Positions 6,654 to 12,950 of a DNA stretch of 13,836 nt are shown in pieces. This stretch comes from JBCCMA01 sp039026595 (GTDB lineage: Bacteria; Pseudomonadota; Gammaproteobacteria; Steroidobacterales; JBCCMA01), in contig JBCCMA010000095.1 of NCBI GenBank assembly GCA_039026595.1, positions 1 through 13,836 of the forward strand, written 5' to 3'. How positions within the stretch are numbered: the first letter of the stretch is position 1; each line of letters opens with the position of its first letter. The translations under genes were made by a program, and so were the position numbers. The notes under the pieces are model-generated. The model searched no databases. It was not told the origin of the DNA and saw only the letters and a program-made list of their open reading frames with translations.

Positions 6654-6674
6654 TTATTCACAAAGTTATCCACA
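6654..6674 (+). promoter_or_regulatory. Tandem perfect DnaA boxes upstream of priA
   Basis: TTATTCACA (6654-6662) and TTATCCACA (6666-6674) are both exact matches to TTATNCACA; the second is the strongest-binding form known from E. coli oriC. They are in the same orientation, start 12 bp apart, and end 23 bp before the priA start codon. This spacing suits cooperative DnaA binding. An AT-rich segment lies about 60 bp upstream. The motif match is certain; DnaA control of priA is inference. Confidence 0.6.
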
Positions 6675-6696
6675 GCCGCAACCCGGCAATTGACCC

Positions 6697-8880
6697 TTGA
6701 CAAATCGCATTATCTGTAAAGTAGCTGTCGCGGTACCGCTACTCAGGGTTTTTGACTACTTTTCGAGCACGCCGCTTTTAGAGGGACAGCGGGTCCGGGT
6801 GCCCTTCGGACGACGCCATGAAGTCGGCATTGTGGTGGACGGCACGGCCAGTTCCGACATCGATCAAAGCCGAATCAAGTCCATTTCTGAGGTCATCGAC
6901 GACGCGCCCTTGCTCGATGCCAACACGCTCGCGGTGCTCACGTTTGCCGCGAGCTACTACCAGCACCCGATCGGTGAGGTGATCGTGGGGACCCTGCCAA
7001 AGCGGTTGCGCGAGGGCGCCCCTGCCGAAGACATCGTTCAAATGGTGCGACTGACCGAACAGGCGCAACCCGATGACCCCACGCTGGCCCGCGCCCCGCG
7101 CCAAAAGGCCATTGTGTCGCGGCTGAACGGCGCCGACGGCCCTTTGCCGGTTGCACAACTCAAATCGTTGCATCGCAGCGTCCCGGCAGCGCTGCGGCGG
7201 CTCGAACAACGCGGCTGGCTGACACGCTATGAGCAACGGGCCGGCGGTGCCCGGGACTTCCGCCATGACAACGTAGCGAAGGGCCCCGAGTTGAGTGACG
7301 CGCAGGCGTCAGCGCTCGCGGCCATCAACGCGTCATCGAACTTTCAGACCTTCGTGCTGAACGGCGTCACGGGCAGTGGCAAGACCGAGGTGTACCTGCG
7401 CGCCATCGAACATGTGCTGAAGGCCGGCCGGCAGGCTCTGGTTCTGGTCCCGGAGATTGCGCTGACGCCGCAACTGGTCACGCGCTTTGAACGGCGCTTT
7501 GCCGCGCCCATCGTCGCGCTGCATTCCGGACTGAACCAGACCGAGCGGGCCAGCGCCTGGCGCGATGCTCGCGCCGGACGGGCCGCAGTGGTTATTGGCA
7601 CGCGGTCCGCCGTGTTCACGCCACTGCATACGCCGGGCATCGTCGTGGTTGACGAAGAACACGACGGGTCCTTCAAGCAACAGGAGGGATTCCGCTACCA
7701 CGCGCGTGACGTGGCGGTCTATCTGGCGCGTCGGCACGATATTCCCATCGTCATGGGCAGCGCCACGCCCACACTCGAGTCCCTGCACAACGTCGCCGCT
7801 GGTCGTTACAAGGCGCTCGAACTGCCCGAACGCGTCGGGCCGGGCACCGACCCGCATCTGCAGCTTGTTGACCTGCGGGAGGAGTCCATCGAAAACGGCT
7901 TGAGCGCCACGCTCGTCAATGCGATGCGTCGGCACGTGGACGAGGGCGCGCAGGTCATGCTGTTCCTGAATCGGCGCGGCTATGCCCCCGCCTGGTTCTG
8001 CAGCGGCTGCGGTGCCATCGCGCGGTGCACCGACTGTGACGCCAATATGACCTATCACCATCGCCACGGCGCCCTCAGGTGTCATCACTGCGGTTCCGCC
8101 CGGAAGGCGCCGGAGACCTGTAACGAGTGTGGGGCAACGCACAAACCGGTGGGCCAGGGCACCGAACGTATCGAGGCGCTTCTGGCGGAGCTGTTCCCCC
8201 GTGCGCGCGTCGCGCGCATGGACCGCGACAGTACTCGCCGCCGTGGTGCGCTGGCGACAACACTCAACCGCATGCGCAAGGGTCAGATCGATATTCTGGT
8301 GGGCACCCAGATGCTCACGAAAGGTCACCATTTCCCCGGCGTCGCGATGGTGGGTGTTTTAAATGCGGATCACGGGTTGTTCAGCGCGGACTTCCGCGCC
8401 GATGAACGGCTGGCACAAACACTCGTACAGGTGTGCGGGCGCGCCGGTCGCGGGGATCGTGCCGGAGAGGTGCTGATCCAGACCAGCTTCCCCGAACACC
8501 CGCTGTTCGCCGAATTGATCAACGGCGGCTACGCGGCGTTCGCCCAACGCGCCATGCAGACTCGGCGCGAGGCGAGCTGGCCACCCTTTGCGCACGTGGC
8601 ACTGCTTCGCGCCCGCAGCACCCGCGAAAACACGGGGCTCGCCGCGCTGTCCAACTTGCGAAACGCTCTGGGCCCACTGCCCGGTGTAACGGTACTCGGC
8701 CCGGCCGACGCCCCGATGCGCTTTAGAGCCGCCCGGTTTCACAGTCAGCTCCTGTTGCAAAGCGGTGATCGACGACAGCTTGCCAACGCGCTCTTTCGGC
8801 TGCGTGCACAGATTAATGATCTGACCCGGAACAACCGCGTCCGAATCTCCATCGATGTCGATCCGGTGGACCTGTACTGA
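6697..8880 (+). CDS. priA: Primosomal protein N', replication-restart DNA helicase PriA
   Basis: A 727-residue 3'-5' superfamily 2 helicase that recognises stalled forks and reloads the replisome; E. coli PriA is about the same length. In order: the DNA-binding N terminus (VAVAVPLLRVFDYF, then RVRVPFGRR), winged helix, Walker A GVTGSGKTE (V224-T230), the DEEH box (D319-H322), eight zinc-binding Cys (C435, C438, C444, C447, C462, C465, C475, C478), motif V TKGHHFPG (543-548) and motif VI QVCGRAGRG (579-586). All key residues are present. A TGA lies 3 bases before codon 1, so translation must begin inside; TTG 6697 (MTNRIICKVA) is the only usable start before the conserved N terminus, with no clear Shine-Dalgarno. 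Two DnaA boxes lie just upstream. argS follows 77 bp downstream. Confidence 0.97.
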   Translation: MTNRIICKVAVAVPLLRVFDYFSSTPLLEGQRVRVPFGRRHEVGIVVDGTASSDIDQSRIKSISEVIDDAPLLDANTLAVLTFAASYYQHPIGEVIVGTLPKRLREGAPAEDIVQMVRLTEQAQPDDPTLARAPRQKAIVSRLNGADGPLPVAQLKSLHRSVPAALRRLEQRGWLTRYEQRAGGARDFRHDNVAKGPELSDAQASALAAINASSNFQTFVLNGVTGSGKTEVYLRAIEHVLKAGRQALVLVPEIALTPQLVTRFERRFAAPIVALHSGLNQTERASAWRDARAGRAAVVIGTRSAVFTPLHTPGIVVVDEEHDGSFKQQEGFRYHARDVAVYLARRHDIPIVMGSATPTLESLHNVAAGRYKALELPERVGPGTDPHLQLVDLREESIENGLSATLVNAMRRHVDEGAQVMLFLNRRGYAPAWFCSGCGAIARCTDCDANMTYHHRHGALRCHHCGSARKAPETCNECGATHKPVGQGTERIEALLAELFPRARVARMDRDSTRRRGALATTLNRMRKGQIDILVGTQMLTKGHHFPGVAMVGVLNADHGLFSADFRADERLAQTLVQVCGRAGRGDRAGEVLIQTSFPEHPLFAELINGGYAAFAQRAMQTRREASWPPFAHVALLRARSTRENTGLAALSNLRNALGPLPGVTVLGPADAPMRFRAARFHSQLLLQSGDRRQLANALFRLRAQINDLTRNNRVRISIDVDPVDLY

Positions 8881-8957
8881 CCGATACGCCGCTGCGGTGC
8901 TGGTGCAAGCCGCACATTCGCCCGGTACACTTTCGCGCTTTGTTCTTCGGTGAACCC

Positions 8958-10721
8958 GTGAAAGACCACATCGCCCAAATCGTCGGTGACGCGCTCCACG
9001 CGCTCAAAGCCGAGTTACCTGATCTTGAGGTCCCGATTTCGGTCGCGGTGGAGCGCACACGTGACCCGAAACACGGTGACTTCGCCAGCAACGTGGCCAT
9101 GGCACTGGCCAAAAAAGCCGGTCTGCCGCCCCGTGCGCTCGCCGAAAAAATTGTGGGCGCGCTGCCGGACAATGACGCCATAGACAGCGTGCAGATCGCG
9201 GGCCCCGGGTTCATCAATTTCACGCTCGCACGCGGTCAGGCGCAGGCGCTGGTTTTCCAGATTCTGGACGCCGGTGAGCGATACGGTCAAAGCAATACCG
9301 GACAGGGTGAGAAAGTGCTGGTCGAATTTGTCTCGGCCAATCCCACCGGCCCGTTGCATGTCGGCCACGGTCGCCACGCCGCCTATGGCGAATGCGTGTC
9401 AGCATTGCTTAAGGCCACCGGACACGACGTCACCAAGGAGTACTACGTCAATGATGCCGGCCGACAAATGGATATTCTGGCGGCGAGCGTATGGCTTCGC
9501 TATCTGGAGCACGCGGGCGAAACCGTGCCGTTTCCGGCCAATGGCTATCGCGGCGACTATATAAAGACCATTGCCGCGGGCCTTCACAACTCAGAAGGGG
9601 ACGCGCTGCGGCACGCGGCGGACGCCGTTGTGTCCGGCCTGCCAGCGGACGAAGCGGACGGAGGCGACAAGGACGCCTATATCGACGCAGTGATTGCGCG
9701 CGCACGCGACCTGCTTGGCGACGATGCGTACGAGCGCGTTCACCGCACCGGGCTCGACGCCATTCTCGATGATATTCGCGACGATCTGGCGGGGTTCGGC
9801 GTGACGATGGACGCCTACTTTTCCGAGCGCAGCCTCACCGGCGATGGAACGGTCGACAAAGCGCTGGAACGGCTCGCAGATCACGACAACACGTTCGAAC
9901 AGGACGGTGCCGTCTGGTTCAAGGCCACACGCTATGGCGACGACAAAGACCGGGTAGTGGTCCGCGCCAACGGCCAGCGCACGTACATCGCCTCGGACAT
10001 TGCGTATCACCTCGACAAACGCTTGCGCGGCTTCGATAGGTTGCTCGACATTCTTGGCTCGGACCATCACGGGTATGTCGCGCGGGTCCGCGCGGGTCTG
10101 GAAGCCATGGGCCAGCCGGGCGACAGCCTCGAGGTGCAGCTGATGCAGTTCGTGAGCTTGTTCCGCAACGGCGAAAAAGTGGCGATGACGACGCGCGGCG
10201 GGCAGTTCGTCACCCTGCGTGAGCTGCGCGATGAGGTCGGCAATGATGCCGCCCGGTTCTTCTATGTCCTGCGTTCCAATGACCAGCACCTGGACTTCGA
10301 TCTGGACCTGGCCAAGAGCAAGCGCGAGGAAAATCCGGTGTACTACGTCCAGTACGCGCATGCCCGGATCTGCCAGATGCTCGAGAAGCTGCCTGAACAA
10401 CAGCTCACGCATGACGAATCGCGGGCGCGCGAAAACATCGCGCGGCTTGAGCAGGACAAGGAGCTTGCACTGATCAAGACGCTGGCGCGTTACCCCGAGC
10501 AGGTCGCCATTGCTGCGCGCGATCGCGCACCGCAGACCATCGTGCACTACCTGCGTGAACTTTCGGCGGACCTGCACAGCTTCTACAACGATCGCAACTG
10601 CCGCGTCATCATTGATGATCACGCCCTGCGCGATGCGCGCGTCGCGCTGGTTCGCGCCACGCGGCAGGTCCTGCGCAACGGACTGGGTCTGCTGGGCGTC
10701 AGCGCCCCGGCACGTATGTAA
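8958..10721 (+). CDS. argS: Arginyl-tRNA synthetase
   Basis: Cytoplasmic class I synthetase that charges tRNA-Arg; 587 residues, a normal length. The N-terminal Add-1 domain that contacts the tRNA D-loop (about 1-110) includes DPKHGDFASNVAMALAKKAG and IAGPGFINF. The catalytic domain carries the HIGH box as HVGH (134-137) in SANPTGPLHVGHGR, and the DHHGYVARV region. The usual KMSK is replaced by EKVAMTTRGG (406-414), which is normal for many ArgRS. The C-terminal anticodon domain ends in LLGVSAPARM, the standard family ending. The start is placed at GTG 8958 (MKDHIAQIV), which matches the N terminus of other gammaproteobacterial ArgRS; a TTG 18 bases upstream (8940) is possible but adds unsupported residues. 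The SPOR gene follows after 5 bp. Confidence 0.97.
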   Translation: MKDHIAQIVGDALHALKAELPDLEVPISVAVERTRDPKHGDFASNVAMALAKKAGLPPRALAEKIVGALPDNDAIDSVQIAGPGFINFTLARGQAQALVFQILDAGERYGQSNTGQGEKVLVEFVSANPTGPLHVGHGRHAAYGECVSALLKATGHDVTKEYYVNDAGRQMDILAASVWLRYLEHAGETVPFPANGYRGDYIKTIAAGLHNSEGDALRHAADAVVSGLPADEADGGDKDAYIDAVIARARDLLGDDAYERVHRTGLDAILDDIRDDLAGFGVTMDAYFSERSLTGDGTVDKALERLADHDNTFEQDGAVWFKATRYGDDKDRVVVRANGQRTYIASDIAYHLDKRLRGFDRLLDILGSDHHGYVARVRAGLEAMGQPGDSLEVQLMQFVSLFRNGEKVAMTTRGGQFVTLRELRDEVGNDAARFFYVLRSNDQHLDFDLDLAKSKREENPVYYVQYAHARICQMLEKLPEQQLTHDESRARENIARLEQDKELALIKTLARYPEQVAIAARDRAPQTIVHYLRELSADLHSFYNDRNCRVIIDDHALRDARVALVRATRQVLRNGLGLLGVSAPARM

Positions 10722-10726
10722 GCGTC

Positions 10727-11353
10727 GTGCCACGCGATTACAAACGCCGGAAGAAAAAAACCCGCCCGCGGCGCCGCACGGACGAGCGTGCGTCGCCGGT
10801 GCAATTTCTGCTCGCGGGCTTTTCGCTCGGCGTGATTGCGGCGGCCGTCATGTATTACCTGCTGACACCAACGCCCGCACCTCAAACGGCGGCATCCGCC
10901 CGCAGCATGCCGCCGCCTGAAGAGCCGCCGCCAGAGCCGGCCACGGAACAGACCGCGCCGGCTTCGAAGCGGGATGCCACACCGAAGGCGCGTGAGGTGA
11001 ACGACGATGACGTCCGGCGCTATCCCTTCTGGGACTGGCTGGTGAACTACGAGGTGATCCTGCCCGAAAAAAACGAGCAACTGACCGAGCCGAGCCCACA
11101 ACCTACCGTCACTACCCCCGGCACCTACCTGTTGCAGGTGGGGGCCTACCGACGGGAAGACGATGCCGAACGGCGCAAGGCGACCGTTGCACTGCTTGGC
11201 ATCCAGAGCAAGATTCAGCGCGTGGCCCTCGACGACGCCACGTTCTACCGCGTGCGCATCGGACCCGAGGCCGATCTTGAGCGCGTTGAAGGGCTGCTGA
11301 GCCGTCTGGGCGACAACAATATCGAGGTTCTGCTGATCCGCATCACTGAATAG
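10727..11353 (+). CDS. SPOR-domain membrane protein, FtsN-like
   Basis: A 208-residue bitopic inner-membrane protein. It has a very basic cytoplasmic N terminus (RRKKKTRPRRR, residues 7-17), one transmembrane helix (about 25-46), a Pro-rich linker, a short conserved block YPFWDWLVNYEVILPE resembling the phenylalanine/leucine-rich motif of FtsN-like proteins, and a C-terminal SPOR domain (132-208, starting GTYLLQVGAYRREDDAERRK). SPOR domains bind denuded glycan strands of septal peptidoglycan, so a division or envelope role is expected. It starts with GTG 5 bp after the argS stop, so it is probably cotranscribed; the same priA-argS-SPOR order is seen in other gammaproteobacteria such as Pseudomonas. 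It may act as FtsN or as a second SPOR protein; the window cannot decide. Confidence 0.9.
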   Translation: MPRDYKRRKKKTRPRRRTDERASPVQFLLAGFSLGVIAAAVMYYLLTPTPAPQTAASARSMPPPEEPPPEPATEQTAPASKRDATPKAREVNDDDVRRYPFWDWLVNYEVILPEKNEQLTEPSPQPTVTTPGTYLLQVGAYRREDDAERRKATVALLGIQSKIQRVALDDATFYRVRIGPEADLERVEGLLSRLGDNNIEVLLIRITE

Positions 11354-11373
11354 TGAATTATGTTCAGCCAGTC

Positions 11374-11402
11374 CTGACACCCGGCGGCTTCCTTGCTAGC
11401 CT
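11374..11402 (+). promoter_or_regulatory. Putative sigma70 promoter (extended -10) of the hydrolase-fold gene
   Basis: CTGACA (11374-11379, 5 of 6) is followed after exactly 17 bp by TAGCCT (11397-11402, 3 of 6) preceded by TGC, an extended -10 element. The predicted leader of about 20 nt contains a GAGG 7 nt before the ATG at 11430. Consensus match only. Confidence 0.35.
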
Positions 11403-11429
11403 TTCCGGACATATTTCCGAGGCGTACGC

Positions 11430-12245
11430 ATGTCACGGCGCATGATTCGCGGCTGCGAATACTTCGTCGAAGAAGCAGGCACCGGCCTGCACACGGTGAT
11501 CTTTCTTCACGGCCTGTTCATGAGCGGGCGGGCGTGGCACGCCCAGGCGCTTGCTCTGCGCAACCGCTACCGCTGCGTGTCGCTCGATCTGCGGGGGCAT
11601 GCGCGGTCCAGCGCCCCGACGCGCGGTTACGCGATGCCGGAAATCGCAACCGACATCGCGCGACTTATCTCCACAGGACAGTATGGACCGTGTCATATCG
11701 TGGGGTGCGCGATGGGCGCCACCATTGCGCTGCACCTCGCGCTCGACCGCCCCGAACTCGTGCGCTCGCTGACACTGATCTCGGCTACGGCCCACGGCGA
11801 CAGCGTCGAGCGTAAACGCCAGTATCAGGCCCTTGGTTTTGCCATGCGGTTGATCGGGCCGAAACTGTTCGCCGGCCGGCTTATGCAGAACCTGTTTGGG
11901 CAGCATTTCCTGCGCGACGAGGATCGACGTATTCAGGTGGAGCACTGGCACAACGAGTTTTGCCGGCAGGACGGCAGCGCCATGGCCCGAAGCCTTCGCG
12001 CCTACGCCCAGCGCGACACGCTGACTGAACGGGTTGGTGACATTAACATCCCGACTCTGGTGCTGGCTGGCGAACGCGACACGATCTGTCCAGTGCGCGA
12101 ATCAAAAGCACTGGCGGACGCGATCTCCGGCGCGCGCTGCCTGACCAGCGCGAAAGCGGCGCATTGTCCCCCTGTCGAAACGCCTGATGAGGTCAGCGAC
12201 GCCCTCACGGGTTTCCTGACGTCGCTGCAACCGCGCCGACGTTGA
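11430..12245 (+). CDS. Alpha/beta-hydrolase-fold protein lacking the nucleophile serine
   Basis: A 271-residue protein with the full layout of a soluble alpha/beta hydrolase: FLHGLFMSGRAW (H27, G28, oxyanion loop), LDLRGHARSS, the nucleophile elbow, a lid region (about 120-195), the acid site LAGERDTICPV (D217) and the catalytic His in AAHCPPVETPDEV (H245). The elbow reads VGCAMGA (91-97) instead of VGxSxGG: the nucleophile position 94 is Ala (codon GCG), with a Cys just before it. Acid and His are kept. The start at ATG 11430 has GAGG 7 nt upstream. It lies 76 bp after the SPOR gene with its own putative promoter. A classical Ser-dependent esterase or lactonase reaction is therefore unlikely; non-hydrolytic chemistry, a binding role, or a base error remain possible. 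Family call secure, substrate unknown. Confidence 0.85.
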   Translation: MSRRMIRGCEYFVEEAGTGLHTVIFLHGLFMSGRAWHAQALALRNRYRCVSLDLRGHARSSAPTRGYAMPEIATDIARLISTGQYGPCHIVGCAMGATIALHLALDRPELVRSLTLISATAHGDSVERKRQYQALGFAMRLIGPKLFAGRLMQNLFGQHFLRDEDRRIQVEHWHNEFCRQDGSAMARSLRAYAQRDTLTERVGDINIPTLVLAGERDTICPVRESKALADAISGARCLTSAKAAHCPPVETPDEVSDALTGFLTSLQPRRR

Positions 12246-12272
12246 CACCGCTCGGGCATGTGCGATCGCACG

Positions 12273-12281
12273 TGCTATCTT
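12273..12281 (+). promoter_or_regulatory. Extended -10 element just before the DUF2799 lipoprotein gene
   Basis: TGC followed by TATCTT (12276-12281, 4 of 6 matches) ends 6 nt before the ATG at 12288. No Shine-Dalgarno is visible, so a transcript starting at or next to the ATG (leaderless) would explain the arrangement. A TTGACA at 12242 is 28 bp away and cannot be its -35. Confidence 0.35.
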
Positions 12282-12287
12282 CGAATC

Positions 12288-12947
12288 ATGGATACCTTCT
12301 CTGCACGCAGACGTCTTTACGTCATTCACGCCGCAGCCTTGATCGCCCTGGTCGGCTGCGCCTCGGGCCCAGGCGGCAGCTCGGGAGCCCGGATCGACTG
12401 CCAGCCCGACAGCTGGTCAAGCGCCGGTGAGCGCGATGCGCTTGCGGGGGCACCGGAAAGCCGGCGCGACGCGGTGGCTGCAGCATGCCCATCGGCGGAT
12501 ATGGCGGCCTATGGCCAGGGATACAACACCGGACTGCGAACGTTTTGTCTGCCCGCCAGTGCCTATACTTTCGGGCTCGACGGCGGTCAGTACGCGTTCA
12601 ACTGCCCCGGCGATCTGGAGCCCGGTTTCGTCTACGCCTACGGCATTGGGTATGAGGAGTTTGAGCTTAACGAGGCGGTGCGCGAGGCCGACCGGAATCT
12701 CAACCGAACAGATCGCCGCGTACGCGACGTGCGTAATGAGGTCAGCCGGCAGGAACAGCTTTTCAACAGTTCGACCAACCGTTCATCGGCGGAAATGGGC
12801 CGGGTTCGCACGGAAGTCTCGAGGCTGCAGCGTCGCCTGGTCTCGCTGCAACAAGAACGCGCCACGAACCGTATCCTTCTGGATCAGGCGCAAGCCGCGC
12901 TCAAGAAATACCGTGAGAACCGACCTGCCATACCCGGCGTGGAGTAA
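12288..12947 (+). CDS. DUF2799 lipoprotein with C-terminal coiled coil
   Basis: A 219-residue outer-membrane-type lipoprotein. The signal peptide (RRRLYVIHAAALIALVGC) ends in the lipobox L21-V22-G23-C24; Ala at +2 gives no inner-membrane retention signal. The mature protein has the DUF2799 pattern: an ERDAL block, ACPSADMAAYGQGYNTGLRTFC, AYTFGLDGGQYAFNCPGDLEPGF and YAYGIGYEEF, with four Cys after the lipid-bearing one. Residues from about 129 to 210 are heptad-rich and charged (RRVRDVRNEVSRQEQ..., VSRLQRRLVSLQQER), so a long coiled coil extends away from the membrane anchor. The start at ATG 12288 is chosen from the signal peptide; an in-frame ATG at 12258 would put ten residues ahead of it. 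It converges on the sigma54-type regulator gene with a 3-bp gap. The function of DUF2799 is unknown. Confidence 0.83.
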   Translation: MDTFSARRRLYVIHAAALIALVGCASGPGGSSGARIDCQPDSWSSAGERDALAGAPESRRDAVAAACPSADMAAYGQGYNTGLRTFCLPASAYTFGLDGGQYAFNCPGDLEPGFVYAYGIGYEEFELNEAVREADRNLNRTDRRVRDVRNEVSRQEQLFNSSTNRSSAEMGRVRTEVSRLQRRLVSLQQERATNRILLDQAQAALKKYRENRPAIPGVE

Positions 12948-12950
12948 CGC

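Larger units (their letters stand above)
6379..6696. other. Gene-free divergent region between the sigma operon and priA
   Basis: These 318 bp separate the sigma gene (minus) from priA (plus), and both promoters should lie here. Bases 6505-6592 are clearly AT-richer than the surroundings, with TTGACG (6524), TTGACA (6535), TAAAAT (6549), TATAAC (6554) and TATATG (6569) on the plus strand, but no -35/-10 pair has good spacing, so neither promoter can be assigned. GTCAA-TGAT-TTGAC (6515-6528) is a short inverted repeat. Bases 6593-6653 are GC-rich without visible motifs, followed by two DnaA boxes (6654-6674). I see no convincing coding frame. Confidence 0.6.

Noticed and set aside
6596..6700. 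34-codon frame starting ATG GGG upstream of priA, a possible leader peptide
   Set aside because: There is no Shine-Dalgarno, no run of regulatory codons and no hairpin pair; it crosses the DnaA boxes and overlaps the priA start by chance.
6698..6703. TTGACA, a perfect -35 hexamer
   Set aside because: It overlaps the priA start codon region and no -10 follows at 16-18 bp, so a promoter here would begin inside the gene.
7333..8331. 332-codon open frame on the minus strand
   Set aside because: It lies wholly inside priA, opposite to a complete and well-conserved helicase, and its translation shows no recognisable motif. Long antisense frames are expected at this GC content.
8940..8957. TTG at 8940 as the argS start
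   Set aside because: It would add six residues not found in ArgRS homologues; GTG 8958 gives MKDHIAQIV, matching family N termini.
10170..10200. Missing KMSK motif in ArgS as a sign of inactivity
   Set aside because: Loss of canonical KMSK is normal in many arginyl-tRNA synthetases; all other motifs are intact.
9591..10733. 380-codon open frame on the minus strand
   Set aside because: It is antisense to argS, which has every family motif; the translation resembles no family and is a codon-bias shadow.
12242..12247. TTGACA overlapping the stop of the hydrolase-fold gene, as -35 for the lipoprotein gene
   Set aside because: At 17 bp the sequence is ATCGCA, not a -10. The only good -10 is 28 bp away.
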